Assembly (NCBI GenBank): GCA_020725265.1
Contig: DYFK01000014.1
Coordinates: forward strand, 1-64,000
From: Hydrogenophilus sp.
GTDB taxonomy: Bacteria > Pseudomonadota > Gammaproteobacteria > Burkholderiales > Thiobacillaceae
Direction of reading: 5' to 3'
DNA length: 64,000 bases
The first letter of the stretch is position 1; every line of letters begins with the position of its first letter. Shown piece by piece: positions 16,984-26,493 of the stretch. The notes below the pieces were generated by a model that had not been told where the DNA came from, searched no databases, and worked only from the letters and a program-made list of their open reading frames with translations. The position numbers and the translations under genes were made by a program.

Positions 16984-18366
16984 ATGCGCATGGGCCGCCT
17001 GTTCTGGAAATTCTTCCTGGCGTTCTGGCTGGCGTTGCTGGTGGCCGGCGTCGGCGTCGGCCTGGCGCTGCGCTGGCAGGCCGAGAACGCGCGGGAAACC
17101 GCCCGCGAACGGGCCGAACAGTCGCAACAGGGCATGCGCGGCCAGTTCCTGCTCGACAACGCCGCCGCCGCGCTCGAATACGGCGGCATCGAGGCGCTGC
17201 GCGGCTGGCGCGGCGAACGCCGGCGGCCACGCATGCTGACGCTGCTGGTGTTCGACGAAGCCGGCCGCGAACTGTTCGACCGCGAATTCACCGCCGACGA
17301 GCTGGCGCGCGCGCGCCAGCTCGCCGCCAGCTCCGGGGAAACCACGCCAGCGCGTCTGGTGACCGGCGCCGACGGCCGCGCCTATCTGCTCTACGCGCGC
17401 GCCGAGCCCGGCTTCGCGCGCGGACGCGCGCCGCGACCGGCGCCGCTGCCGGTGTGGGTGCCGCTCGGCATCGGCCTGTTCGCCAGCCTGGCCTTCGGCG
17501 CCCTGCTCGCCTGGTATCTGACCCGGCCGGCGCGTCACCTGCGCGAGGCCTTCGACGCGCTCGCCCGGGGCCGACTGGATACCCGCGTGGCCACGCGCAT
17601 CGGTCGGCGCCGCGACGAGATCGCCGACCTCGGCCGCGATTTCGACCACATGGCGCAACGGCTGCAACAACTGGTCGACGCCCAGCGCCGGCTGCTGCAC
17701 GACGTCTCCCACGAATTGCGCTCGCCGCTGGCGCGCATGCAGGTCGCGGTCGGCCTGGCCCGGCAGGATCCGGCCCGGCTCGACGCGGCGCTCGACCGCG
17801 TCGAGCTGGAGGCCGCCCGGCTCGATGAACTGGTCGGCGGCCTGCTCACGCTGGCGCGGCTGGAGGCCGATACCGACAGCGCGCCGAAGGTCGCGGTCGA
17901 TCTCACCGAACTGGTCGCCGGCGTCGTCGACGATGCCCGCTACGAGGCCCGCGCCGCCGACCGCGAGGTGGCCTTCGACGGCGCCCTGGAAGCCAGCGTC
18001 GACGGCTGGCCGGAGGCGTTGCAACGGGCGATCGAGAATGTCGTCCGCAATGCCGTCAAGTTCACCGCGCCGGGCAGCGTGGTGGAAGTCGCGGTGCGCG
18101 CCGGCCGGCCCGGTTTCGCGCTGGTATCGGTGGCGGATCGCGGGCCGGGCGTGGACGACGCCGGACTGGCCGTGATGTTCGAACCGTTCCGCCGGGTCGG
18201 CGGCGGCGAGGCGCCCGGCTTCGGCCTCGGCCTGGCCATCGCCCGGCGCGCGGCGCGCGCCCATGGCGGCGACATCACGGCGCGCCGACGCGACGGCGGT
18301 GGCCTGGTGGTGGAGATCGAACTGCCGGCGACGGGCTCCGCGCCGCTCAGCCCAGGATCAGCTTGA
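16984..18366 (+). CDS. sensor histidine kinase, CpxA-like
   Basis: This 460-residue inner-membrane kinase has one N-terminal membrane helix (about 6-30), a periplasmic sensor of about 120 residues, a second helix (about 155-180), a HAMP linker, a dimerisation domain with phospho-acceptor His (HDVSHELRSPL, about residue 243), and an ATPase domain with N box NVVRNAVKF, G1 DRGPGVD and G2 GFGLGLAIA. It partners the response regulator immediately upstream. An in-frame TTG at 16981 and ATG at 16990 are alternative starts. Its last 20 bases overlap the end of the convergent TauE-like gene. Confidence 0.9.
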   Translation: MRMGRLFWKFFLAFWLALLVAGVGVGLALRWQAENARETARERAEQSQQGMRGQFLLDNAAAALEYGGIEALRGWRGERRRPRMLTLLVFDEAGRELFDREFTADELARARQLAASSGETTPARLVTGADGRAYLLYARAEPGFARGRAPRPAPLPVWVPLGIGLFASLAFGALLAWYLTRPARHLREAFDALARGRLDTRVATRIGRRRDEIADLGRDFDHMAQRLQQLVDAQRRLLHDVSHELRSPLARMQVAVGLARQDPARLDAALDRVELEAARLDELVGGLLTLARLEADTDSAPKVAVDLTELVAGVVDDARYEARAADREVAFDGALEASVDGWPEALQRAIENVVRNAVKFTAPGSVVEVAVRAGRPGFALVSVADRGPGVDDAGLAVMFEPFRRVGGGEAPGFGLGLAIARRAARAHGGDITARRRDGGGLVVEIELPATGSAPLSPGSA

Positions 18367-19108
18367 CGCCGATGGCGATGGTGGCGATCTCGAAGGCGCG
18401 CTTGATCCAGAGATTGCCCTTGGTGATGGCGACGTGGCTGCCCAGGTAGCCGCCGACGATGGAACCGACCAGCAACGCCGGCATCCAGTCCCAGGCGACG
18501 GTGCCGAGCATGCCGAGCACGACCGCGCCGGTGCCGTTCCAGAACAGCCCGCACAGGATCAGGGTGTAGGCGACCGCGCGCTTGTAGTCGAGACCGAAGT
18601 GGCGGATCAGCCAGATGGTCAGGAACAGGCCGGTGCCGGAGGTGATGGAACCGTTCAGGAAACCGACCGCGAACAGCCCGGCCATGCCGATCCACAGGCC
18701 CCGGCCACTCCGGTTGCGCGGCTCGAAAGTCATGCCCAGGCTGGGTTTGAACACCGAGTAGAGGCCGAGTCCCAGGGTGAGCACGCCGAGCGCCAGGGTC
18801 GCCGCCCGTTCCGGCACCTGCAGGATGGTGGAGGCGCCGACGATGACGCCGGGCAGGCCGGCGCCCAGGATGACCAGCGCGAATCGGCGCTCCAGATGGC
18901 TTTCCTTCAGATGCCGGACGGTGGCGCCGAGCCCGAGGAAAACGCTGGCGACCTTGTGCGTGGCCAGGGCGACGCCGAACGGCAGCCCCAGGAAGATCAG
19001 CATCGGAAACTGGATCAGGCCGGCGCCGCCGCCCGACAGCGCGGAAAACCAGTTGGCGACGAACGACGCGACGAACAGGACGAGATGATTGGCGGCCGGA
19101 AAATCCAT
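18347..19108 (-). CDS. TauE/SafE-family sulfite/organosulfonate exporter
   Basis: The 253-residue protein is an eight-helix integral membrane protein of the TauE/SafE (DUF81) family, with the typical glycine-rich first repeat WFSALSGGGAGLIQFPML and a second GFLNGSITSGTG. Members export sulfite, sulfoacetate or related anions. It is the last gene of a probable glgP-crcB-DUF190-tauE run on this strand, 12 bases after the DUF190 stop. A second TauE/SafE gene lies at 44793. Substrate specificity cannot be read from sequence. Confidence 0.88.
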   Translation of the reverse strand: MDFPAANHLVLFVASFVANWFSALSGGGAGLIQFPMLIFLGLPFGVALATHKVASVFLGLGATVRHLKESHLERRFALVILGAGLPGVIVGASTILQVPERAATLALGVLTLGLGLYSVFKPSLGMTFEPRNRSGRGLWIGMAGLFAVGFLNGSITSGTGLFLTIWLIRHFGLDYKRAVAYTLILCGLFWNGTGAVVLGMLGTVAWDWMPALLVGSIVGGYLGSHVAITKGNLWIKRAFEIATIAIGVKLILG

Positions 19109-19120
19109 GCGCCGGCCGGC

Positions 19121-19435
19121 TCAGGCGCCGGTGACGCCGGCGTGCGCGGCGTGGCGGACGTAGACCAGGCGCAGACCGGCGCCGGCGACGCGCCCGATCA
19201 GCGCGTCGATGCGTTCGGTTTCGGCGAAGAACTCGATGGCTTCCGGCAGTTTGCCGGCCAGTTCGAAGAAATGGTCCTCATGCGAGCCATGCCGGCCGTA
19301 GCCGGCGGCGGCGCGGAACGCGGTGCCGCCGGGGATGCCGAGCTCACGCGCCCGCGCGAACAGCCATTCGTGGATCGGCTGGTGCTCGTGCCGCATGCCT
19401 TCCTGGACGAAAAATCGAATGCACGTACCCTGCAT
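19121..19435 (-). CDS. DUF190 (PII-like) protein
   Basis: This 104-residue protein belongs to the DUF190/COG1993 family, whose known structures adopt a PII-like fold. Recognisable features are an early RFFVQEG strand, the W-containing helix PIHEWLFARARELG, and GGTAFRAAAGYGRHG. It starts only two bases after the crcB stop and so is probably translated with it. DUF190 genes often accompany crcB, so a role in sensing or regulating fluoride or anion export is an inference from context. Confidence 0.8.
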   Translation of the reverse strand: MQGTCIRFFVQEGMRHEHQPIHEWLFARARELGIPGGTAFRAAAGYGRHGSHEDHFFELAGKLPEAIEFFAETERIDALIGRVAGAGLRLVYVRHAAHAGVTGA

Positions 19436-19437
19436 GT

Positions 19438-19815
19438 TCAGCCCCGCAACAGTTTGAACGTCCACACGCCGAGCGCGGTCATCGCCAGCGAGCCGAACAG
19501 GTGCGCCGAGGCGGCGCCCAGCGCCCAGCCGAGCTGGCCACGCGCGATCAGCGTGAACACCTCGGCGGAAAACGTGGAAAAGGTGGTCAGGCCACCGAGA
19601 AAACCGGTCACCGCCAGCAACCGCCACTCCGGCGCCAGGCCGGGGTGCTGGAGGAAGTAGGCGATGGCGACGCCGACCAGATAACCGCCGATCAGGTTGG
19701 CGGCAAGGGTGCCGTACGGCAGGGTCGGGAACAGCGGGTTCAGCCACAACCCCAGCCCCCAGCGCAGCCAGGCGCCGAAGGCGGCGCCGACGCCGACGGC
19801 GAGGAACGCGGTCAT
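19438..19815 (-). CDS. crcB: CrcB/Fluc fluoride channel
   Basis: The 125-residue protein has four membrane helices and the Fluc signature [15 protein letters not shown], plus an early GAWLRW and N in [13 protein letters not shown] that line the pore. These channels expel fluoride as antiparallel dimers. I looked for a fluoride (crcB-motif) riboswitch upstream and did not see one; the gene begins 25 bases after the glgP stop, so expression is likely from an upstream promoter. Confidence 0.92.
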   Translation of the reverse strand: MTAFLAVGVGAAFGAWLRWGLGLWLNPLFPTLPYGTLAANLIGGYLVGVAIAYFLQHPGLAPEWRLLAVTGFLGGLTTFSTFSAEVFTLIARGQLGWALGAASAHLFGSLAMTALGVWTFKLLRG

Positions 19816-19840
19816 GACCGGGCGCGCGCGGGCATCGCCG

Positions 19841-22393
19841 TCACAGCCAGACCATCAGGCCGGTCTCGAACGGATGCGTGAGCAGGTCGTGATAGGGATA
19901 GACGCGCACCCGGTAGAGCAGTTTGCCGCACAGATCCGGGGTCAGTTCCAGCCGGTACTGGCATTCGTCGCCGTCCCAACCTTCCGGCCGCATCAGCTCG
20001 GCCTCGATGTCCCGGTCCTGACCCTGCTTGGAGGCGCGGCCGACCAGCACCTCGACGCGGACGTCCTCCGGCGCCAGGCCGTTGAGATCGACGCCGACCT
20101 TGAGTTCGATGCTCTCGCCGTAGGTGATGCGCTTGAGTGGCTCTTCCAGCCGGCGCACGCTGACGCCGCCCCAGGCCATGCGCACCTTGCTCTTCCAGGC
20201 GGCGACGCTCTGGGCGGCGGCGTAGCCGCCCTCGGCATAGCGCCGCCACTGGCGCGAGGCCGGGCCGTAGAACTTGTTGACGTATTCCATGACCATGCGC
20301 GTCGAGTTGAAGCGCGGCAGCAGCGAGGAAATGGAACGCTTGGCCATGCGCACCCATTCCGCCGAGAAACCCAGCTCATGGCGCCGGTAATACATCGGAA
20401 TGACCTGATCCTGGAGCAGTTCGTACAGGGTCTGGCTGTCCTCGCGGTTGCGCCGGCCCTCGTCGAAATATTCCGGCGCCGGCTTGATTGCCCAGCCGTT
20501 GGCGCCGTCGTAGCCCTCATCCCACCAGCCGTCGGTGACGGACAGGTTGAGCACGCCGTTCATGGCCGCCTTCATGCCCGAGGTGCCGGAAGCTTCCAGC
20601 GGATAGATCGGGTTGTTCAGCCAGACGTCGCAGCCGGAAACCAGGCGCCGGGCGAAACCGAGGTCGTAGCCTTCCACCATCAGCAGCTTGCCCTCGAACT
20701 CCGGCCAGCGCGAAATCTCGTGGATGCGCCGGATCAGTTCCTGGCCGGGTTTGTCGGCCGGATGCGCCTTGCCGGCGAAGATGAACAGCACCGGCCGGTC
20801 CGCCTCGTTGATGATCTGGCGCATCCAGTCCATGTTCTCGAACATCAGCGTGGCGCGCTTGTAGGTGGCGAAGCGGCGCGCGAAACCGATGGTCAGGACG
20901 TTCGGATCGAGCGGGTTGGCGTACTTGAGCATGCGTTCCAGGTGGGCCTCGGAACCATGATTGCGCAGGTGTTGCTGGGTGATGCGATAGCGCACCGAAT
21001 GCAGCATCTGGGTCTTCAGCGCCTGATGCACCGACCAGAAATGATGGTCGGGAATGCCTTCCACGCGCTGCCAGAAATCGACGTCGGTCAGGCGCCGGCG
21101 CCATTCGTAGCCGAGCTTGCTGTCGAACAGGTCCTGCCACTCCTGGGCCAGGAAGGTGGAGACGTGGACACCGTTGGTGATCGAGTCCATCGGCGACTCT
21201 TCCGGGCTGACCTGCGGCCACATGTCCGACAGGATGCGCGAGGAGACGTGGCCGTGGACCTTGGAAACGCCGTTGTGGTGGCGCGAGCCGTGCAGCGCCA
21301 GCTTGGTCATGTTGAAGTCGTGACCGTGCTCGGCGCCGCCGAGGGCCATGAATTCGGCGCGGCTGACGCCAAGATCGTTGCAGCAGCGGCTGAAATAGTC
21401 CCAGACCATCTCCTCGGCGAAATGGTCGTGGCCGGCCGGCACCGGCGTATGCGTGGTGAACACGGTGTTGGCCGCCACCACTTCCAGCGCGGCGTGGAAC
21501 GACAGGCCGCCCTTGACCTTGCGCCGCACCCGTTCCAGCACCAGGAAGGCGGCGTGGCCCTCGTTGATGTGGTACGCGGTCGGCTTGATGCCGAGTTCCT
21601 GCAACGCGCGCACACCGCCGACGCCAAGCACGATTTCCTGCTGGATGCGGGTATGGCGGTCGCCACCGTAGAGCTGATGGGTGATGTAACGGTCTTCCGG
21701 GCTGTTGGCCGGCAGGTCGGTATCGAGCAGCAGCAGGCGGACGTGGCCGATGCGCGCCTCCCAGACCTTGACCTCGAGGGCGCGGCCGGGCAGTTCGATC
21801 TGGATGTGGACTTCGCTGCCGTCCTCGCGCATGGCCGGATGCACCGGCAGGTCGTCGAAGTCGGAATCGGTGTAGGTGGCGATCTGGTTGCCGTCGTTGT
21901 CGATGCGCTGGGAAAAATAGCCCTGGCGATAGAGCAGGCCGACGGCGATGAACGGCAGACGCAGATCCGAGGCGGACTTGCAGTGGTCGCCGGCGAGGAT
22001 GCCGAGACCGCCGGAATACACCGGAAAGCTCTCGTGGAAACCGAACTCGGCGCAGAAATACACGACCAGATCGCTCGGTTTCAGCTCCAGCGGCATGTCG
22101 CGCCGGAGCGGCTCGCTCATGTAGGTATCAAACGCCGACAGCACCCGGTTGTAATTCCCCAGGAAGATGTGATCTTCCGCCGCCTCGGTCAGCCGCTCCT
22201 CGTCGACCCGTTTCAGGAACGCCTTGGGATTGTGGTTGACCGCGTCCCACAGGCCGGGATGCAGACGCGCGAACAGCGTCCGGCTGGGCCGGTCCCAGGC
22301 GTACCAGAGGTTGTCGGCGAGTTCGGACAGGCGCGCCAGGCGGCGCGGGATGCGGGGATTGACTTCAACGACGAAGGGCGTGCCGGGTCTCAT
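19841..22393 (-). CDS. glgP: alpha-glucan (glycogen/maltodextrin) phosphorylase
   Basis: This 850-residue enzyme belongs to the bacterial GT35 phosphorylases with an N-terminal DUF3417 domain ([14 protein letters not shown] near residue 25). The PLP-binding lysine is in [14 protein letters not shown] near residue 605, and glucan-binding segments such as HINEGHAAF and HTPVPAGHD are intact. It releases glucose-1-phosphate from alpha-glucans. It is the first gene of a run with crcB, DUF190 and tauE; no metabolic link explains that grouping. orn starts its own unit 51 bases upstream on the same strand. Confidence 0.93.
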   Translation of the reverse strand: MRPGTPFVVEVNPRIPRRLARLSELADNLWYAWDRPSRTLFARLHPGLWDAVNHNPKAFLKRVDEERLTEAAEDHIFLGNYNRVLSAFDTYMSEPLRRDMPLELKPSDLVVYFCAEFGFHESFPVYSGGLGILAGDHCKSASDLRLPFIAVGLLYRQGYFSQRIDNDGNQIATYTDSDFDDLPVHPAMREDGSEVHIQIELPGRALEVKVWEARIGHVRLLLLDTDLPANSPEDRYITHQLYGGDRHTRIQQEIVLGVGGVRALQELGIKPTAYHINEGHAAFLVLERVRRKVKGGLSFHAALEVVAANTVFTTHTPVPAGHDHFAEEMVWDYFSRCCNDLGVSRAEFMALGGAEHGHDFNMTKLALHGSRHHNGVSKVHGHVSSRILSDMWPQVSPEESPMDSITNGVHVSTFLAQEWQDLFDSKLGYEWRRRLTDVDFWQRVEGIPDHHFWSVHQALKTQMLHSVRYRITQQHLRNHGSEAHLERMLKYANPLDPNVLTIGFARRFATYKRATLMFENMDWMRQIINEADRPVLFIFAGKAHPADKPGQELIRRIHEISRWPEFEGKLLMVEGYDLGFARRLVSGCDVWLNNPIYPLEASGTSGMKAAMNGVLNLSVTDGWWDEGYDGANGWAIKPAPEYFDEGRRNREDSQTLYELLQDQVIPMYYRRHELGFSAEWVRMAKRSISSLLPRFNSTRMVMEYVNKFYGPASRQWRRYAEGGYAAAQSVAAWKSKVRMAWGGVSVRRLEEPLKRITYGESIELKVGVDLNGLAPEDVRVEVLVGRASKQGQDRDIEAELMRPEGWDGDECQYRLELTPDLCGKLLYRVRVYPYHDLLTHPFETGLMVWL

Positions 22394-22444
22394 TCCGTTC
22401 CTTTCTTCTTGTCGGCTGGATCTGGGGTTCCGGGCGGCCGGAGG

Positions 22445-22996
22445 TTACGCGCTCATCCGGATGAAATGCTCGCGGTAGTAGCGCAATTCCTCGATCGACT
22501 CGCGGATGTCGGCCAGCGCGGTATGGCTGTTGGCCTTCTTGAAGCCGTCCTTGAGCTCGGGCCGCCAGCGGCCGGCGAGTTCCTTGAGCGTGGAAACGTC
22601 CAGATTGCGGTAATGGAAAAAGGCTTCCATCTCCGGCATGTGCCGGGCCAGGAAACGCCGGTCCTGACAGATCGAATTGCCGCACATCGGCGAGGTCCGC
22701 GCCGGTACGTGGCGCTGCATGAACTCGATCATGCGCGCGGAAACCTCGGCCTCGTCCAGGGTCGAGGCCTTGACCTTGTCGATCAGGCCCGACTTGCCGT
22801 GGGTGCCCTTGTTCCAGTTGTCCATGCCGTCCAGCACTTCGTCGGACTGGTGGACGACCAGAACCGGGCCTTCCTCGACCACTTCGAGATTTTTGTCGGT
22901 GACGATCAGGGCGACTTCGAGGACACGGTCGCGGTCGGGGTCGAGGCCGGACATTTCCATGTCGAGCCAAACCAGATGGGTGCGATTTTGCGGCAT
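22445..22996 (-). CDS. orn: oligoribonuclease
   Basis: The 183-residue enzyme is a DEDDh 3'-5' exoribonuclease: [10 protein letters not shown] near the N-terminus supplies the first acidic pair, then SICQDRRFL and [10 protein letters not shown] supply the remaining D, H and D. It degrades 2-5-nt RNAs and pGpG, finishing RNA turnover and cyclic-di-GMP breakdown. I chose the ATG at 22996 ([15 protein letters not shown]), which matches the family's usual start; the 39 codons of open frame before it are not conserved-looking. Divergent from the M48 protease. Confidence 0.95.
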   Translation of the reverse strand: MPQNRTHLVWLDMEMSGLDPDRDRVLEVALIVTDKNLEVVEEGPVLVVHQSDEVLDGMDNWNKGTHGKSGLIDKVKASTLDEAEVSARMIEFMQRHVPARTSPMCGNSICQDRRFLARHMPEMEAFFHYRNLDVSTLKELAGRWRPELKDGFKKANSHTALADIRESIEELRYYREHFIRMSA

Positions 22997-23075
22997 GGGT
23001 TCGGGGGGTGGCGCCGGAATTGAAGGCCGGGCATTGTGGCATAATCGTTCGCCCAACGTCACCGGGCCGTCGCTA

Positions 23076-24341
23076 ATGCCTTCATTCCAAAGCATTTTTC
23101 TGGCCGCCTTCATCCTCGCGTTCGGCCTGCGGCTGTGGTTGCTGCTGCGCCAGATGCGTCACGTATGGTTGCACCGGGACCAACCTCCGACCGCTTTCGC
23201 CGACCGCATCGGGGTCGACGAGCATCGGCGCGCCGCCGATTACACCCTGGCCAAGGCCCGCGTCGGCCTGATCGGTCTGGCCGTCGAGGGCGGACTGCTG
23301 CTGGCGTTGACCCTGGGTGGCGGCCTGCAATGGCTGCACGATCACCTCGCCTGGATCGATTCACCCCTGCTGGCCGGCGCCGGCCTGCTGGTGGCGCTGG
23401 CCCTGGTCAGCGGCGCGGTGGAACTGCCGCTCGACCTGTGGCGCCAGTTCCGGGTGGAAAGCCGGTTCGGTTTCAACCGCCAGAGTCTGGCCGGTTTTCT
23501 CGGCGACGTCGTCCGTCAGGCCCTGCTCGCGCTGGCGCTGGGCGGCCCGTTGCTGTTGCTGGTGCTGTGGCTGATGGGCATCATGGGTTCGACCTGGTGG
23601 CTGTGGGTCTGGGGCGTCTGGACCGCTTTCAACCTGCTGGTGCTGGCGGTCTATCCGACCGTGATCGCGCCGCTGTTCAACAAATTCACGCCGCTCGCCG
23701 ACGAGAGCCTGAAGGAACGCATCGAGAAACTGCTGGCGCGCGCCGGCTTCAAGTCCAGCGGCGTGTTCGTGATGGACGGCTCGCGCCGTTCCAGCCACGG
23801 CAACGCCTATTTCACCGGCCTGGGCGACAACAAGCGCATCGTCTTCTACGATACCCTGCTGTCCCAGCTCGGTCCCGAACAGATCGAGGCGGTGCTGGCG
23901 CACGAACTTGGCCATTTCCGGCACCGCCACATCGTCAAGCGCATCGCCCTGATGTTCGCCTTCAGCCTGGGGCTGCTGGCGGTGCTGGCGATCCTGAAGG
24001 ACGCCGACTGGTTTTACGCCGGCCTCGGCGTCGCCAGCCAGTCCGACGCCATGGCCCTGGCCCTGTTCTTCCTGGTCCTGCCGGTGTTCCTGTTCCCGCT
24101 GTCGCCGTTGATGAGCCTGTATTCGCGCAAGCACGAGTTCGAGGCCGACGCCTACGCCGCCGAACTGACCCAGCCGGCCCATCTGGTCGCGGCGCTGGTC
24201 CGGCTGTATCGCGACAACGCCTCGACGCTGACTCCGGACCCGCTCTATTCGCTGTTCCACGACAGTCATCCGAAAGCCGTGGAACGTATTGAAAAACTGA
24301 TGTCTTACGACCATATCGGCATGCAGCCCCAGCGCGCCTGA
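23076..24341 (+). CDS. M48 (Ste24-type) membrane zinc metalloprotease
   Basis: This 421-residue protein has several membrane helices and the zincin motif HELGH (276-280) with a downstream glutamate ligand in [10 protein letters not shown] near residue 354, plus NAYFTGLG before the active site. That is the Ste24/CAAX-protease branch of M48. In bacteria these inner-membrane enzymes contribute to quality control; the substrate is unknown. It leads a probable unit with a cytochrome c, PhhB and RsgA; spacing to the next gene is 26 bases. Confidence 0.9.
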   Translation: MPSFQSIFLAAFILAFGLRLWLLLRQMRHVWLHRDQPPTAFADRIGVDEHRRAADYTLAKARVGLIGLAVEGGLLLALTLGGGLQWLHDHLAWIDSPLLAGAGLLVALALVSGAVELPLDLWRQFRVESRFGFNRQSLAGFLGDVVRQALLALALGGPLLLLVLWLMGIMGSTWWLWVWGVWTAFNLLVLAVYPTVIAPLFNKFTPLADESLKERIEKLLARAGFKSSGVFVMDGSRRSSHGNAYFTGLGDNKRIVFYDTLLSQLGPEQIEAVLAHELGHFRHRHIVKRIALMFAFSLGLLAVLAILKDADWFYAGLGVASQSDAMALALFFLVLPVFLFPLSPLMSLYSRKHEFEADAYAAELTQPAHLVAALVRLYRDNASTLTPDPLYSLFHDSHPKAVERIEKLMSYDHIGMQPQRA

Positions 24342-24367
24342 AACCGGCCGAGCGAGAGGAGTACGAC

Positions 24368-24679
24368 ATGAGGAAAACCACCACCCTGATCTTCCTGGCC
24401 GGGCTGACCGTCGCCCCGGCCGGCGCGGCCCCGTTCGCGAAAGGCAACGCCGAGGCCGGCGCCGAACTCCACGCCGCCCAGTGCGACGGCTGCCACGCCA
24501 ACCGCTTCGGCGGCGACGGCGGCAAGATCTACACGCGCAAGGACCGACGCGCCAACAACCCCGGCCAGCTCGCGCAGTGGCTCACCACCTGCAACGCCAA
24601 CCTCGGCAACAACCTGTTTCCCGAGGACGAACTCGATCTCGGCGCCTACCTGAACCAGCGTTTCTACAAGTTCAAGTGA
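24368..24679 (+). CDS. small monohaem c-type cytochrome
   Basis: The 103-residue protein has a signal peptide (about residues 1-21), one haem site CDGCH (about 38-42), and a likely distal Met-free region, so the sixth haem ligand is not obvious; a His or Asn could serve. It is a periplasmic electron carrier of the cytochrome c class I type. AGAGGAGTACGAC just before the ATG gives a clear ribosome site. It follows the M48 protease by 26 bases and precedes phhB by 37. Confidence 0.85.
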   Translation: MRKTTTLIFLAGLTVAPAGAAPFAKGNAEAGAELHAAQCDGCHANRFGGDGGKIYTRKDRRANNPGQLAQWLTTCNANLGNNLFPEDELDLGAYLNQRFYKFK

Positions 24680-24716
24680 CGTCTGGCGTTCCCTTTCATC
24701 TCATTCCCGGACCACC

Positions 24717-25061
24717 ATGACCGAAACCTTCTGCGACCTCGCCAAGGGCAAATGCAAACCGTGCGAAGGCGGCATCCCGCCGCTGACCGCCGAGGAAATC
24801 GCCGGCCTGATGCCGAAACTCGCCGCCGACTGGCAAGTCGTCGACGGCAAGCTGCGCCGCGATTTCAAGTTCGCCGATCACTACGTGACCATGACCTTCG
24901 TCAACGCCATCGCCTGGGTCTCGCACCAACAGGGCCATCACCCGGATCTGACGGTCGGCTACAACACCTGCCGGGTCGAATACATCACGCACGCCATTGG
25001 CGGATTGTCCGAATCCGACTTCATCTGCGCGGCCAAGATCGACGCCCTGTTCGAGCTCTGA
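24717..25061 (+). CDS. phhB: pterin-4a-carbinolamine dehydratase
   Basis: The 114-residue protein is a PCD/DCoH enzyme, with the conserved HQQGHHPDL and YN segments that form the dehydratase site. It recycles 4a-hydroxytetrahydropterin made by aromatic amino-acid hydroxylases. No phenylalanine hydroxylase is nearby, so the physiological partner is not evident. The N-terminus carries extra cysteines (CDLAKGKCKPC), giving a CX6CX2C pattern seen in some bacterial PCD-like proteins. The rsgA start follows its stop after one base. Confidence 0.9.
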   Translation: MTETFCDLAKGKCKPCEGGIPPLTAEEIAGLMPKLAADWQVVDGKLRRDFKFADHYVTMTFVNAIAWVSHQQGHHPDLTVGYNTCRVEYITHAIGGLSESDFICAAKIDALFEL

Positions 25062-25062
25062 C

Positions 25063-25938
25063 TTGCAGGCCCTGCCCAACGGCCGCGTCATCGCCGCGCT
25101 CGGCCGGCACTTCCTGGTCGACGGCGCCGATGGCGTGGTCGAGTGCGTCACCCGCGGCAAGAAAGGTGGCGTCGCCTGCGGCGACCGCGTCGACTACCGG
25201 CCGACCCACGCCGGCAGCGGCGTCATCGAGCGGATCGGGACGCGGACCAACCTGCTGTTCCGTTCCGACCAGTTCCGCTCCAAGCTGATCGCCGCCAACG
25301 TCGATCAAGCCCTGATCGTGGTCGCGGCGGTGCCGATGTTTCGCGAGGAATTGCTGATCCGCTGTCTGGTCGCCTGCGAATCCGCCGACATCCCGGCGCT
25401 CATCGTCGTCAACAAGACCGACCTGCCGGAAACCGCCGCGCTGACCGAGCATCTGCGCCATTACGCCGGCCTCGGCTACCCGCTCGTCGAGCTCAGCGCG
25501 CTCGGCGATCCGGATACCCTGCGCGAACGTCTGCGCGGTCGCGTCAGCGTGCTGGTGGGCGCGTCCGGCGTCGGCAAGAGCACCCTGCTCAACCGCCTGA
25601 TTCCCGACGCCAACGTCGCCACCGGCGCCATCTCGCTGGCGCTCGACGCCGGCCGCCACACCACCACGCACGCGCGCATGCACCGGCTGCCGGGCGATGG
25701 CGCCGGCGAACTGATCGATTCGCCGGGCATGCAGGAATTCGGCCTGCGCCATCTGGACCCGGCCGGTCTGATGGCGGCGTTTCCGGAAATCCGCGCCCGC
25801 CTCGGCCAGTGCCGCTTCCACAACTGCCGCCATCTCCGGGAGCCCGGCTGCGCGGTGCTGGAAGCGGCGCGCGCCGGTGACATCGCGGCCGTCCGGCTAC
25901 GCGTCTATCAGAGTCTGCTCGGCCAGCTATCCTCGTAG
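25063..25938 (+). CDS. rsgA: ribosome small-subunit-dependent GTPase A
   Basis: This 291-residue protein is a circularly permuted GTPase for 30S maturation. Its order is an OB-fold N-terminus, G4 NKTD, G1 GASGVGKST, G3 DSPG, then a zinc-finger CRFHNCRHLREPGC. All these are intact. I chose the TTG at 25063: it starts one base after the phhB stop and gives the expected N-terminus; the earlier ATG at 24997 lies deep inside phhB and would add a non-homologous leader. Confidence 0.93.
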   Translation: MQALPNGRVIAALGRHFLVDGADGVVECVTRGKKGGVACGDRVDYRPTHAGSGVIERIGTRTNLLFRSDQFRSKLIAANVDQALIVVAAVPMFREELLIRCLVACESADIPALIVVNKTDLPETAALTEHLRHYAGLGYPLVELSALGDPDTLRERLRGRVSVLVGASGVGKSTLLNRLIPDANVATGAISLALDAGRHTTTHARMHRLPGDGAGELIDSPGMQEFGLRHLDPAGLMAAFPEIRARLGQCRFHNCRHLREPGCAVLEAARAGDIAAVRLRVYQSLLGQLSS

Positions 25939-25981
25939 CAGGCCGCGCTTCGCGGCCGAGGATGAGGACGAGGAGAACGCC

Positions 25982-26485
25982 ATGAAAGCCGCCACCCTGC
26001 TGTCGCTCTTGCTGCTGTTGCCGCCCGCCGCGCCGGCGGCGGCCCAGGCCACCCTGGTCGATACCCCGTATGACGCGCCCCGCGTGGTGTTCGATTTCTT
26101 CCTGGACGATCCGGCCAAGATGGGCAGTGCCTTGTACTGGATCCGCTCGCTGATCCTGCCGCTGTCGACACCGCCCTATGAATACGACGCGGAAACCATC
26201 AAGGTGGTGCTGCACGGCACCGAACTGGTCACCGTGGCCAGGAAGAATGAGGCGAAATACCAGGAAGTGGTGGAGCGCATGCGCTACTACGCCAGTCTGG
26301 GCATCGAATTCAAGGTCTGCGGCCTGGCCCTGCGCGATTACGGCTACACCCTCGCGGACATGCAGGATTTCATCCAGGTGGTCCCGAGCGCGCCGGTGGA
26401 ACTGGTCTACTGGCAGAATCGCGGCTATGCCCTGGTGACGCCGACCATCCTGGAAAAGAAATTCAGCATCGAACAGATCCGCTGA
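25982..26485 (+). CDS. secreted DsrE/DsrF-like protein
   Basis: The 167-residue product has a signal peptide (MKAATLLSLLLLLPPAAP..., cleavage near residue 23) and a DsrE-like alpha/beta fold: VVFDFFLDDP, VVLHGTELV, and a conserved single cysteine in EFKVCGLALRDYGY. Cytoplasmic DsrE proteins transfer sulfur; exported members of this group are uncharacterised. GAGGACGAGGAG precedes the ATG. The radical SAM gene begins 8 bases after its stop. Confidence 0.8.
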   Translation: MKAATLLSLLLLLPPAAPAAAQATLVDTPYDAPRVVFDFFLDDPAKMGSALYWIRSLILPLSTPPYEYDAETIKVVLHGTELVTVARKNEAKYQEVVERMRYYASLGIEFKVCGLALRDYGYTLADMQDFIQVVPSAPVELVYWQNRGYALVTPTILEKKFSIEQIR

Positions 26486-26493
26486 CCGCCGCG

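Noticed and set aside
19816..19840. Fluoride riboswitch upstream of crcB
   Set aside because: Only 25 bases separate crcB from glgP and the conserved crcB-motif is not seen there or inside the glgP end.
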